Assembly: GCA_000469685.2 (NCBI GenBank)
Contig: LS997564.1
Location: 9,971,591-10,035,590, forward strand
Source of the DNA: Haemonchus contortus
Taxonomy: Eukaryota > Nematoda > Chromadorea > Rhabditida > Trichostrongylidae
DNA: 64,000 bases
Direction: 5' to 3'
How positions within the stretch are numbered: the first letter of the stretch is position 1; every line of letters begins with the position of its first letter. The notes beneath the pieces were generated by a model that was given only the letters and a program-made list of their open reading frames with translations, had not been told where the DNA came from and searched no databases. The position numbers were made by a program, and so were the translations under genes. This document shows, piece by piece, positions 1 to 11,904 of this stretch.

Positions 1-2173
1 GGTTCCAAAACTTCTGTCATGTGATATGCTGTAAGATCGAATTCCATTGCATGCCCAAACATATCGTGCCATGCCAACACCGTAGTCTGAAAATGGTAAT
101 TTCACCATTACCGATCCAGAAACTATGTGAACAATGAACCACTGTTATTTTGAAGAAGAAGGCTCTAGTTTAGTCGAGGCTTCGAAAAGCGAAGGTTCAA
201 CTGGTATAATTGGAAGCCACGGCTTTCAACATTATATCGGTAATAATGGATGGTAACATTATTGCGTTATTTTCCTCTCAATTACAACACAATCAGATAG
301 CTTTATTTGCTAAATAATTGTCCAGTTCGTGTTTGGAAGTGAATTTTGAACTTTGGACCAATAATATTCAGTTAATCTAAGGATTTTCAACAGAAACGCT
401 CACAACCACCTTGCAATCCTACGCCAACATTGAAAGCTTCTTAGCCGTTGATATCAGAGCTCACCATCCAAAACTAATTCATTTAGTTGGAGAGTTTAAA
501 GTTACTACTCCTTCCTCGTATTTCACATCAACACAAAGTGGGAATGGAACGAGACACTCACGGAGTATTTGTCCTTGATGTACTTCGCAACTCTAGAAAT
601 GTGCCAAAGCATTAATCGATCTCTCGACCCTTGCCGTCCCATTTCTACTAGACTCGCATTGCAGACACCTATCTGAAATGATTTTCGCATAAATGTTGCA
701 TTTGCCAGTTCACTGCTGAGCTATTCAGGATGCCATAATCGATCCACCGCTCTGAGGAAAAAAGTTGCAGCAACGGTGATGTGGAAGATAGGTGCAACAT
801 TCATTTGAATGCCTTCGCATCCAACTTCTCTAATCGTTAATACGATACAATGGAGGAGCAACATACTTGAAAATGCTTCATCGGCTCCCATATGAAAATA
901 TGGCATTCCGTGCTTCTTATGCACTTCTGCAACCTGATCAATCATATCCGTTATTAAATTCCACGCTTCTGGCTCAGGGAAGCATATTACCTGGAACAAA
1001 ATTGAATTGAGATGAAAATGGAGTGCTAAAAGTGCTCATAATATCGAATATAAAAAAAGTCATTTCCATACTTGAGGGAAGCGCACATCCTCCCTTAAAT
1101 GGGCAAACTGCTCCAATTTCAAGATCCATTCCAAATGACCAAATGTTTGAACAAGCGGAATTACTTCCAAATGATGGCGCTTCGCTTCTTTCAATATATA
1201 CTCAACCTGAACGTCCGCCATATCTTCACAACTGATATTATTCTCTAACACTGTAAAAATCAAACCTACGTTTTCCATAGAGTATGCATTGCCATTCACA
1301 GCTACAGATAAGTTGCCGGTGTACGGAAACATGTCCTCCCACTCGATCAGAATACCAGTTGCCTTTATTCGATTCAAGTAGTAGAAAATTTCAGTAAAGA
1401 ATTCGGGCTAAAAGGGAACTTATAGTATAAAAACTCCTTTCAAGAGTAGTAATAAGCAAACCCTGAAAGCGCCTCCTTTGAGATCCAAATGAACGATTCT
1501 ACGATTTGGGATGAATTTTCCATTCGTATTGAGATGAGGATAAGAGTCATCATCTGAATCAGGACGGGCATTGTGTGACTGCTTCCCAAAAACGTCATTT
1601 GCAGCTACAGCACCCATGGCAGGCATCTGTTCCTGGTCTTGTTCTCCTTTGTAAGCACTAAACAATACAAATTTCGAAGGCAAGGACTTTTCTAAAGGAA
1701 GTAAACAACAATTAAAGACGTACACCGCATCTGGCCCATCAACTCGATCAGGATCAACGCCATCGCCGTCTTCATTTTTTATTATGGGCAGGGGTGCACC
1801 TTCTGCTTGAGCTCCACCGCCATGGTCGTGGTTACCATATTCCTTCGATTCTTCTGGAAGCGGATGCAACGCTCGTTCCTATAATAGAGTTTAATGACTA
1901 GCATAAATTAGGACGACTAAAACAACTGGAATAAGAGCAAAGTTAAACGAAAAGAAACTATCGGCCTTACAAGAAAGATAAATGGTGGACAAAAACCCAT
2001 TTAGACTACAACGTAAACATACTTACCTTCTCGAACGGTGCTACAATAGCTTTGGCCAGCGACTGCGAGTTTTTCAACTGATTTGAAACGAACAAGAACA
2101 CGCATACGAAGGCGGCCAGATAGAGCAGCTTCAAGCAACCGCTGCGCGGTTTCCGCATGAACCGAAAGACCAT
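1..2173 (-). CDS. Hexosaminidase D-like GH20 glycosidase, type II membrane protein (5' part, 3' end outside window)
   Basis: Six exons join in phase on the minus strand: 2173-2027, 1878-1462, 1407-1072, 990-867, 668-562 and 86-1, the last cut by the window edge. The start is the ATG at 2173; residues about 12-30 form a hydrophobic stretch after a basic N-terminus, so a signal anchor is likely. A Ser/Asp-rich stem follows. The catalytic domain starts near residue 189 with IEWEDMFPY and PLVQTFGHLE, followed by HMGADEAF, where D337-E338 is the acidic pair typical of GH20 enzymes (nucleophile-assisting Asp and acid Glu). The last exon has TVLAWHDMFG, matching the conserved Trp-Asp region of HEXD proteins. 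Family members remove terminal beta-linked GalNAc/GlcNAc; the worm hex-2 to hex-5 enzymes trim N-glycans in the secretory pathway. One oddity is a 13-residue in-frame insertion near residues 235-247. Identity is confident; the exact paralogue is not known. Confidence 0.88.
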
Positions 2174-2644
2174 GCCGCTACCGTACCACCGTGCTCAATT
2201 CATCACAACTGCAATTTAACAGTTAGAGCCGTTGCTGTAAAATAGTAACGTCAGAATCGACGAATGTGAAGCAACAGAAAAAACAACAAAAGCGCGATAT
2301 ACAGCGATCAATTACAAGAAAGTATGGGCCAGTTGCATGAACACGAATCTTATCGCAAATACTGAATAACCAATAACGTTGTCGATGCCTCAAAGAACAA
2401 CTTCATGAGCATGAAAATCCCTTGTTAATCGTGATCGATGATGATCGATACCTTGTTACATCGACGTCACCTGCATTGGAACGGGCTTGTTTTTCGGGCT
2501 TCAAAAGAATTGTTAACAATTATATCACTTGAGGGAACCTTTATTATTGATTCATTGTACTTTTTGCTTGCGCCCTATCACTTTCCTTGCCTTTGTTCAC
2601 AGTATATTCCATATTTCTCATTTATCAGGTTGGAGTTGTTCTGA
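2174..2644. other. Upstream region of the HEXD-like gene
   Basis: About 470 bases lie between the HEXD-like start codon and the first transposon. They presumably hold the promoter and 5' UTR of the minus-strand gene. No clear TATA box or second gene was seen. A 68-codon plus-strand reading frame at 2438-2644 has no recognisable motif and is taken as chance. Confidence 0.4.
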
Positions 2645-2653
2645 TATTTTGAG

Positions 2654-4351
2654 GAACGCGTTTATTTAGTGGAAGGTTCTGCAGTTTGAACAATTTTCCC
2701 GCGCGTGGGCATATGAATGCAATTCATTGGAGCGCGCCCAGTATTGCGCTGCTCATCAGTTGGAATCCTCCTGCTACTTCTGGTCGTGACCATTCTCACT
2801 AGTTACTCTTCTGTTCTTACTACAATCGAGGATTGTATGCCATATCCTATTCTCGCCACTTGCTGCCAAACTTATTGAGTTTTCCTGCTTCTTGGATCTG
2901 CAGATCTGTAGCGCTGCAAAACGTACTGCTGTAGGTAAGCGAAATCTTATGTAGCTTTTCCTCTTGAGCTTTTACACCTGTTTGTCATGAGCATATAGCG
3001 TCATGACCCTGGTGTGGTTTCGGAGAGGAAAACGAAAATCACCACTAAATACTTTGCAATTTGAAAATATACTATGAGTGATTTCATTATATTCTCACAA
3101 ATAATACTAATGGAACAATACCCTCTCTGGAATTACTGATACCTGATAATAATCTACTACCAATATCCCTCTAAGCATGAAACAGTTGCCTTGAGTCAGT
3201 TTGTTGTCAACCTGACAGTTTGCAGTTTTGCCTGCCTGTCTTTCCATCCGTAGAATTCCAATGATTATTATTAAGATGTTGAATACGTGGAATCTCTCTC
3301 TCTTCAAAGTGGGGTGGCAACAATTAGGAGGAAGATGAAAGGATAACTGGTAGTGTCAGTGATTGCACTAATTATATTTCAAGGGAACCAACTTTGCCTT
3401 GTTAGTACCCACCAATTGGTAGCCATTAATATCAATTCGTGAAGTGATTGATCAGATTCTTAACTTAGCTTTATTCTGTAGTAGAAAAACCAAAATGGAC
3501 AAGGTATACACAATGTTGGTACTTCAGTGCTATGTTTTCAATAGTTTCCGAATGCACTCCATCCGTACTCCCATGACTTGAGTGTGGTGCACTTCTAACC
3601 AAAGGCATTGAAGGCTAATTCAGAGCTTGCAGGACGTCATGGCGTTATTCACTGCCGGTGGCCCTGCGAGCTTTGAATTAATAGGAACATCACATCAAAT
3701 TCACTGAAGACAAGACTCAAGAACCAAACGCATTCTTCAACGATCTCAGCGCGGGTTTGACGGCGTACTTTCCGATCTCACCAGATCCGTGGCATTTTTT
3801 CAGATGTACGCACACGATTTTTATGAAGGGGAAGGCAATAGGTTCATCCTTACAATCGAGCTCTTGGGCTTAACTGCACTTGCATGGAGAAATAAAGGGA
3901 GGTACCAGAAGTAAACGCACAGTGAACATAAACATGCGTGCGACTGAATAAATTTCTGAATTCAACTCCCTGAAGAATAGATACTCAATCCCTCTCTTGA
4001 ATTCACGCGAGGGTCGTGACGCCGCATGCTCACGACCACAGATGTAAATCTTGAGAGGATGATCTGTACAATGATTGCTTACCTACAAATTATACCTCGC
4101 AGAAACAGTAGTCACAGATTTATCTGCGCGAACAGGATGGTAGAAGCATAATACGTAGAAGTAGTGGTGAGCAGAGGAATAATTGGGTGTAAGGAATAAG
4201 CTAGTAGTAGAATCAGCAACGTGAAAGCCTACTATAAGGATAAAGCGATGGGCTACCACAAGGTTAAAGCGCTCCAATAGCAAATTCATTCAAATATGCG
4301 CGCGCGGAAAAATTATTTGAACTGCAGAACCTTCCACCAATAAACGCGTTC
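2654..4351. mobile_element. Non-autonomous DNA transposon with long inverted ends and 9-bp target duplication (MULE-like)
   Basis: The element starts GAACGCGTTTATT at 2654 and ends with its inverse at 4351. Both sides carry the 9-bp direct repeat TATTTTGAG (2645-2653 and 4352-4360). The inverted arms are diverged but alignable: the outer ~75 bp match well (the GGAAGGTTCTGCAGTT block), and similarity reappears at GTAGGTAAGC and at a hairpin near 2959-3029 and 4013-4036. Arms therefore extend about 375 bp. No transposase is visible in the ~1 kb interior. Long inverted repeats with a 9-bp duplication are typical of Mutator-like elements; the superfamily is inferred. Confidence 0.75.
2959..3029 (+). 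repeat. Hairpin in left arm of the 2654-4351 element, covarying with the right-arm copy
   Basis: GTCATGA (2984-2990) pairs with TCATGAC (3001-3007) around a 10-nt loop, and TCCTCT (2959-2964) pairs with AGAGGA (3024-3029). The right-arm copy on the minus strand has GTCGTGA and TCACGAC (4036-4013), so one A:T pair is replaced by G:C with pairing kept. It could be a structured RNA or a DNA hairpin used by the element. Confidence 0.5.
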
Positions 4352-4360
4352 TATTTTGAG

Positions 4361-5941
4361 AGCTCACTTGGTTTTCCAATTATGGTTGTATTGTTCTTTT
4401 GAAAATTTTTAATGACATGTGCTTGCGCATGTTAATAAATCTGAAATCTGAAATCTGGAACAGTAAAAAGCTGGCCAGTCCTGCGGCGCCACTGAGCAAT
4501 GCAGCTGTGCACCTTCGTTACATTATACCATAGGGCAAATTTAAAAACAAATCAAATTCACTGCCATAAAAAATCGAGAAATAAGAAAAACACAACTTTA
4601 AAGAGCTTAATGGAGCAAATATCTCTGCCGACCCGCGGCATCGACCGACGATGAGGGCGTAAACATAGCCGAGCCGGTGCACTTTAGTACCTGCGTTTTT
4701 ACGCAGATATGAGCGTAAAGACGTGATACTATGAATGAGCCCCAACCCTTCTGGTTCACGCAAGAGTGTCACCGGTAGGCGCAGAGCACTGCGTGGCGGC
4801 GCTTGGCACACGGAGCTTTTGCGTCAAAGGCAGTTGGCACTCTGGTTTGAAAGATGCCAATTAACGCAAACAGCGCGGACAACATATTTCCATTTATGGC
4901 ACGACCGCTGTTGAATTACGAATTACTTAACTGGCCATATTCACTACGCCTTGATAGGGAGTACGGGTGAGGACGTGAGGATTTTACACTCTAAATTGAT
5001 GCAACGGACATGAAGGGATTATCCATCGATCTAATCGAGATCGGGATCAATGGCCAATTCTGAAGCGGTGAAAGTTTTGAGCGGACGCCGATGTCTACAA
5101 ATGAAAACAATCATTAATGTTAGGTACTCGAGTAAAAGCAAAATGTGCGGTAACGCACTCGCAAATGGCAAAGCACAATAAAAATGTTAGTAAGGGAAAT
5201 AAAGCAGAGAAGGCAAGGAAGGGGCGACCGAAAGTAGAGAAGTCGGCATAAGGCAGGAACAAGTATTTATGAGAATAACGGGCCCCAATCAGGCTATACC
5301 AAAGCTTTTGAAGGGGTATCAACGCTACCTGTAGTACTGTTGTAGTATCCTAAACTGTATGAGTAGAAATAAGGATGAACGAATATTCCCTTACTTTTAT
5401 GGAGTTATGTGGGGATAATGTGATAAAGGAATCTATGCAAGACAAGCTAATCCAATTCAAGAAAATACGAAAAGCAAAAGAAAGAAACGATGCAAAAAGC
5501 AAAAAACGTATTGTGGATTGGGTTAGGAGGAAATTACAAAAATAGTAGAGCTCAGGAACTCCAGTTCAGCATGGGTAAGGAGTGATTAAAGTCGTGGGGA
5601 GAAAAAGATTAAATGCTAGAAATGTTCTTTGCACTCCGATAGTGTTTGTGCAGCCAAAACATGTCGGAACTGACATTTCACACTCTGCTAATCTGCTCAA
5701 ACATTAAAACAAAAAATCGAAATGCTGATAAATAAACCAAGACTCATTTTTCAAGGAAAAGAACGAAAGAATTTCTGAAAAACCTTTGTGGCCAGACAAT
5801 TTCAACAGGACTGATGAATAAACAATTGAAAAGGGCTGAAATACATAAGTTTTGAGTCATTCACTCTGAGTGAAACAAGGAAACAATTCATTATTGAATA
5901 GGTTGGGGCGAGCGTTTATTTCCAGAAACAGTTCAAACAAT
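4361..5941. other. Intergenic, no gene seen
   Basis: No splice-consistent coding signal was found. The longest frame, on the minus strand at 4518-4811, shows no motif. A short A/T-rich run with repeated AATCTGAA units near 4437-4460 resembles the tail of an old retroposon. Confidence 0.35.
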
Positions 5942-6492
5942 GGTACTATTCCACTATTACAACCCCAAAAACTCAAAATTTTAATTTTCGATGAAACTTT
6001 CGCCTTTAGGGGTAATCCGATGCCCTGATAACGAATATGACCTTCACTTTTGGCACTGGCGCCATTTAGCGCCAATTGGCGCCAATTTGGCGCCAAGGGT
6101 GTTTTCACCAAATTTGCTGAAAACTTGCGTTTAGGGGTTATTTGAGGTCCTGATAACGGATATAACATCCATTTTACGCGTTGAGGCTATTTGGTGCGAC
6201 GACAAGGCATACAGGTTGTGGGGGAGACGATGTGGCTCGATAAAAGTTTTATTCGTTTTTGAGGACACAGAAATGGATGTTATATTCGTTACCAGAACCT
6301 CAAATAACCCCTAAACGCAAGTTTTCAGCAAATTTGGTGAAAACACCCTTAGCGCCAAATTGGCGCCAAATGGCGCCAGCGCCAAAAATGAAGGTCATAT
6401 TCGTTATCAGGGCATCGGATTACCCCTATAGGCGAAGTTTCATCGAAAATTAAAATTTTGAGTTTTTGGGGTTGTAATAGTGGAATAGTACC
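5942..6492. mobile_element. 551-bp foldback MITE with 8-bp target duplication
   Basis: Two arms of about 230 bp are near-identical inverted copies (5942-6174 and 6270-6492) separated by a ~95-bp loop. The termini are GGTACTATTCCACT and its complement. CAAACAAT is directly repeated on both sides (5934-5941 and 6493-6500), as expected for a target duplication. Both arms contain closely spaced GGCGCC hexamers. Reading frames of 65-103 codons in both directions are by-products of the palindrome. Confidence 0.8.
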
Positions 6493-6500
6493 CAAACAAT

Positions 6501-7189
6501 TGTGAGCATCGAATACCAATTTGATTTGCACATAAAATTGAAACATTCAGGCGGCGACTTTCAAATTTTCACGATTTCACTGCCACAAAAGTGAAGAGCA
6601 CACTTAAATCGCCTTTGAAAATACTGGTGGGATGGAACAGAATGCATAAACATCAGTTTAAGAATGGGGGATGAGGTATTTATCTTTCATTCCGCTGTTT
6701 CGTTATGTCCTTGTTCGCATAAAGAGCAATAGCAAGATGTAAAAAACTGCATTTTGAAGATCGCTGAAGATACTCCCAATCATTGTGAGTCTCTATAAAT
6801 ATTTGCTCGTCATTATTTCAAAATCTCGCTAAAACTCAGTATTAGAGCGTGAACGAAGTGCACTCCTCTTCTTCTGTACCCAAAAGAATCCCATCCATGG
6901 AAGATACTTCCATAACAACCACAGCTAGCATCCACATAGAACAGACATTTTCATAAAAGTGAGATTCTTCCAACTAGAAAGCATTTCAATGAAACTTGGA
7001 CTCGTAACGGAATATTCAAATAGTGCTTGCAACCTAAGCACACGAAATGCGCACGAGCACTCGAATCACGTCAGCACGTCTTCAAGTTGACGCATTATGC
7101 GCTAAATTTAGGGACTCAGCTGCTTCGCTCTTTAACAATGTTCGATGAGTTCATGACGAGGTCAGCAGATAAGGGACAAAGTCGTTGAG
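6501..7189. other. Intergenic, no gene seen
   Basis: Between the foldback element and the first SINE no coding exon, RNA gene or clear repeat was recognised. Confidence 0.3.
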
Positions 7190-7425
7190 TGTTGTTTAAT
7201 CCCGTCTGAGGGATGCGCCCCGCATTCGACTTCCATTCAGAATCGTAGTGTCGTGTTGAGAGCGTAGGTGGCCTATACAATAACTTGCGGTGGCCAGCCG
7301 ATGTGCAAGTCAATGCTTTTATCCTCCCAGACGAGTCTGGTACCAATTCACCGACCCCAGAGGGATGGAAGGCTTAGTTGGCCGAGGCGAATATCGATCC
7401 GGGTTTAAACCTGCTAGCAGGTGAC
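7190..7425 (-). repeat. tRNA-derived SINE, minus orientation
   Basis: This is a copy of the family described at 12839-13125. The body runs from the CCCGTCTGAGGGATGCGCC end at low coordinate through the CCTCCCAGACGAGTCTGGTA segment to a degraded tRNA-like head near 7395-7425 (the box B region reads GGGTTTAAACC). The apparent ORFs here are by-products of the repeat. Confidence 0.75.
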
Positions 7426-8065
7426 TACGTATATTGCTAAGGGGATGACGAGGTGCTGAATAATGACAGTCATCCCTAAATTGCCAATTCGGATGAAAAA
7501 CAACAACACTGAAAGCACAGAGGGCAGACTTACGATGGAGGTGCTGACGAGGGATAAGGTGAATCTCAACCCCTGCTGGTACATTATTAGCCATTAGTGC
7601 AGTACATAGGTTGAACGCGAGTGCGGTCGCATCGCGTACCGTACTCAAAAAGTATAAACGGGGTTACTTATGCACAAGTTTTTCCAATCAATTAATAACG
7701 CTAGGCCAACTCTGCATGTGGTTGCATCGTAATTTTGAATGGACTCCATTAGATGGGTAGGAATTTGTTGCATAATGGCAACTTCCGTTCGCGATTCGGC
7801 GGCGAGATAGCAACGGGTAACTCATTATGCAAGAAAGAATACAAAGGAAAAGATTCAGCGAAGTATTAAGTACAAAACTAGAGCACTAATAACGATGACT
7901 TCAACAAAGCAGTTGTCAGTGGCCCCTTAGATATCTTCATGGAACGGTGGATGGCACCTAGAATGCCCGGATGTGTAACCTCCAACTGCTCATGTTCATA
8001 GTTTCGGGCCATAACAGCACCAGCAGAGTTCTTCACAAAAGAAATATAAAAGGTAAACCGCCGGA
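7426..8065. other. Spacer between two SINE copies
   Basis: About 640 bases separate two minus-orientation SINEs. I see no gene, RNA or further repeat that I can support. Confidence 0.3.
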
Positions 8066-8341
8066 TGTTGATCAGTCTCGTCTGAGGGATGCGCCCCACA
8101 TTAGACTTCCTTTTAGAATCGTGGGGCCCACGGAATGCGTCTGTGGCCTATACAATGACTTGCGTAGGCTAGTCGATGTACAAACGTTTCTTTTATACTC
8201 CCAGACAAGTCTGGTACCAATTAAACGAACCCGGAGGGGTGGAAGGCTTGGTTGGCCTAGGTGAACAACGATCAGGGGTTCGAACCCGTGACCATGCAAG
8301 TGGGATAATGTGCTTCTTAATACTAGACCATCTCCGCCCGT
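8066..8341 (-). repeat. tRNA-derived SINE, minus orientation, near full length
   Basis: The body runs 8066-8265 and the tRNA-like head 8266-8341. Box B is intact (GGTTCGAACCC on the minus strand, about 8278-8288) and the head ends in the GGGCGGAGATGG motif. It matches the 12839-13125 copy along its length. Confidence 0.8.
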
Positions 8342-10019
8342 ATTTCACAGATAGACTCTAATAATATCATTCAGGCTTAGCAATCATGAACCGTAGTTAT
8401 AGATTGACCAACTCTATGACGTACGAGTCAAATGGGTGAGCAAGGTCTGCTATTGTGGGCAAGTTCGTGGCTTACTCCAGAAACGCGGAGCTTTTTATTT
8501 TGGGAAGTATTTCCCATCCTAGACGACTCTTCTAGCAAAAAGCAGGTATTGGAATTTAGGCTTTTTTGCCTTGACGGTGATCCAAGCCACGAATCGATCC
8601 AGGGAGTAACTCGTGCGGGATAACTCGTCATCAATCGCGGCTTCATCTTGGACCGAGGGAAAAAGTTCCAACAAAATCCGAGCTCTGGAGGAGAATATCG
8701 GAATAAAAGAAGAACAATCAAAGAGAACTGGTTCAGATGCTTTGTAAACAACCATAAAACACATGAATGAATGATAAAAAGGTTTCACAGTAATCAATAC
8801 TGCGGGAGAACCAGTGCTGGAATGCACTTTGAGGTTTGTCAGCAGCGAGTGAAAAGTGAGAAACGTTCGGAAACATTCGATCAAGTGCCTCAGTTAATGC
8901 AATCAATCGAAAAAAAGCTGGAAATTCAATTTCGAAGTGGCTCGGATCGATTCAGCACCACCATCTACGCCGCCAGAGAGTCGTGGGGGTGCACTTCAGC
9001 TCACGCAGATTGCTCGACCCGTTCGGCCGTCCGTCGTTGAGAGGGGAAGAGGGCGGAACGGGGGAGTAGACTAGTGGTTAGAGTGAAGAGAGTGTCAGTG
9101 TGTAGCTTCGGAGCCACCACAAGAATGCCGAGATGTCCTTCGAAACTGGTTAACCTACTGGAGTCTGTCAGGGGCTAACCTTGATAACCAGTGCAGGTAT
9201 TTCTCAAAGAACCTCTGGCTTCGCAGTGATTATTCTTACTTTTTTCCTATTCATGACAAATGCTTAGCCGGAAATGAGGTTGCGCTGGATAGAGACGGGT
9301 TTTCAGAAGGGCAAGGTGGATAAGAAATACGATTCTGTAGGGGGACGCCACCTTCAGACGTTTTTTGCGGTTTGGCTAGTTTGTTGAGATGGGGACGGGG
9401 AATCGGCTGCTTCTTACCTTCAATTGAAGACCATCATAGGAGGGAATAAGGAGCAAATCATTTGTCTACTGCCGTGGTAGTCTGTGAAAAATAGTTCAGA
9501 TTTCACGGTGGCTTTTTTGGGAAGAATTCTAAGCCTCAATGTGATCAACTCAGTGGTTGGAAGAAAATTCGGGTAGATTAACACCGCATAAGTAAAACTG
9601 AGTAGTCTTAGGATGAACTGAATAGGTGGCCTACAGCCAGAGTCCTTACCAGTTATCCCAGCTGTTCTATTTCAAACTAGACCTCGAGACTGCGAAGTAG
9701 TCGCCCTCGCCCGAACTCAGCTGCACTCCACCGCGCTGGTGCTCTATTTTTCTTTTGCAAAGCAACTAAAAAGTTGGTGGGGCAACTGTTGTCACGAGGA
9801 AGCAGTGAGTAATGATATTAGGCCAACAATAACACTTCTTGTTCTCGGGAAAGCGATTTTTGCGATAAAAGACGCCATCTCGAAGTGTTGGAGTGAAGAC
9901 AATTCAGTCTTACTCTGCAGGTAACTAAACTATGACGAACAAGGGACTTCCCTAAAAAAGAATCAGTATAAGATGCAGCCGGAAGTGACTCCATGTGGAC
10001 AAAAAATAAATTGTTTCGG
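8342..10019. other. Unassigned region
   Basis: Open frames of 107-121 codons on the minus strand (8428-8884) and 89 codons on the plus strand (8771-9040) overlap here. Neither shows a known motif or clear flanking splice sites, so I do not call a gene. A stretch near 9060-9085 weakly resembles a tRNA box A. Confidence 0.3.
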
Positions 10020-10270
10020 CATTAACCAATCTCGTTTTTGGGGTGGACCCCCGTATTTGACTTTTATTCCCAGGGGCGTTCCAATTTGAATTTGGCCTAA
10101 ACATTGACTTGGCTACGCGATGTACAAGTTAGTGCTTGTGTCCTCAAGACAGCTCCGATACCAACTAACCGACTCTGCAGTGACGGAAGGCTTGGTTGAC
10201 CCGGGAATGTACCGATAGGGAATTCGATCCGAAGAAAACGAGCGTGAGAGTGCGCCTCTCGCCACCCCTC
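10020..10270 (-). repeat. tRNA-derived SINE, minus orientation, diverged
   Basis: The order of family blocks is kept (ACCAATCTCG end, GATGTACAAG, CCAACTAACCGACTC, GGAAGGCTTGGTTGACC). The box B region reads AATTCGATCC and is degraded. The copy ends in CGCCACCCCTCC. Confidence 0.65.
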
Positions 10271-10844
10271 CACACACATCTGCCAAAACGAAGTGAAAGG
10301 AATAAATGAATTCCGTTTTTTTTTATCTATCGTGCTATAAACATTCACTCACCTACTCGCTATTGTCACAGGAGCTATTGCCTGTTTGGGGTTTTCCTCG
10401 AGACTTGTCTCTTGCAGAATTTTTTCAAAGAAAAAAATCCGCCATTTTAATGTGGGCACTATTCATTTTCTCGGAATGCAAATGATAGAATCAAAAAAAA
10501 ATTATGCAAAAAGTGAGGGTACGCAAAAGACATGATCGTAGTGAGGGGCTCAGACTACGTCTCTTCTTGAATGGAACATCACTGAAATGACCAGGCACAA
10601 CACCCTCTCGAAGCCTGTAAGTTAAAATTGAATCTGTGTTGTCTGCATAGGAAGATGACGCTTGATGGTGGAAAGGAAAATGACATAAACATGCGAATAA
10701 TGCTGTGCGCTCCTGGGAGCCCATCGGTCAGCCGTCACAGCAATTTATCGGATATGCCAACTAGGCAGTCAAATGCACTACCATTCATAAATAGGGCTAA
10801 ATCCGCGGCGCATCCTAACCGTACTGTGCGACATTTCGTTCGAT

Positions 10845-10965
10845 TCTTAAAGGCACCGTTTACGAAAAAATGGTTTCGGAGATTTGCACATGGTTTGAAT
10901 TCGATACCCTCTGATACCATTTGTGCAGGAATGAGGTCGGAAAACCGTCTGGATAGGGCACAATA
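10845..10965 (+). repeat. Dispersed repeat block shared with 24865-25015
   Basis: The stretch from AAAGGCACCGTTTACG through AATGGTTTC, GAGATTT, ATACCAT and AGGTCGGAAAACCGTCT is matched in the same order and orientation near 24865-25015. Its companion block lies at 11905-12305. Confidence 0.55.
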
Positions 10966-11904
10966 AGGGCAGGAACAGTGGGGGACGTTAGGCCTCCGCC
11001 CCTCGCTAGGCTGACTACGTGTTCTAATTGTCCTTCACCACATTCGCACTGGAGCGAAGTTGGTGAAAAATCGATAAGCTGGTTGGTAAATTGTCAGGTT
11101 CAAGACTGCAGTCTAAATCAGCCATTTGGGTGTGTTGTCTGCTATTGCAGACATTGCGTCGCCTTCGTGCACTCGCCCGAACACTCCCTTAACCGCCGTT
11201 CTTCCAATGTGAAACTCGTCCAATCCCCCTTTCCCGCTCCTTTTTGACCCTTTTTGTTTCTTTTTGTTCATCGTTTTTTGCGCTTTTTTCGTTGTTATCG
11301 CTTTATTCTAGAGTAGTTCTATCAATTCCCGTCAAAAAAGGGTATCCTAAATTTATCGTAAACGGTGCCTTTAAATCGTGCATGTCAATGGAGGAGATGC
11401 TGTTCATTTTGGAAGGATCAATGGAGCGAAGTATTCATTTCGAAGTTCTTCATTATGGATAATAAATTTGTTGAAGTTCAATTGCTACTGGTTTTGGAAT
11501 GTTTCGGCCGGTAATGATACCCTTTCATCATTTCGAGATTCTTCCCTCTTCAGTTCTAAACTCACGGCTGGGTTCTACCCAAATAGCTGTATGACGGTTG
11601 CTTCCTGACAATGAGTCGCAGAGAGTTGCCTCTATCACCTGGCATTCTGTTGACTATTGCAGCCCCAGTGACATCCCTATTCATTCTCTGGTTCGCCATT
11701 GTAGTCAGTAAACTCCTTTGAGTCAACATTTGCATTTTGCCAAGGTTCAATGGAAGCCGACATGGTCTATTCATATTAAAATTTCTCTTTCAGGGGTTTG
11801 ATGGCAAAACAAATCAAGGTGAAAAGTGAACAACAGTTCATCGTGAGTGACGGGACTTCTAGAACTGCTGATTTCTATGGGCAGGGTTGTCAGACACCAT
11901 GAGC

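Noticed and set aside
2438..2644. 68-codon plus-strand frame upstream of the HEXD-like gene
   Set aside because: No motif, no splice context, ends at the transposon border; most likely chance.
2713..2877. Short frame MQFIGARPVLRC... in the left arm, with a Leu/Val-rich segment like a secreted peptide
   Set aside because: The right-arm copy does not keep this frame, so it is not under protein-level selection.
4083..4289. 68-codon minus-strand frame in the right arm of the 2654-4351 element
   Set aside because: Frame not shared with the left arm; part of the inverted repeat.
5857..6546. Overlapping 64-103 codon frames on both strands with similar proteins
   Set aside because: They are the two arms of the 5942-6492 foldback read in opposite directions; the similarity is DNA-level palindromy, not a gene pair.
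8428..8884. 107- and 121-codon overlapping minus-strand frames
   Set aside because: No family resemblance, no consistent acceptor/donor framework and both frames equally open.
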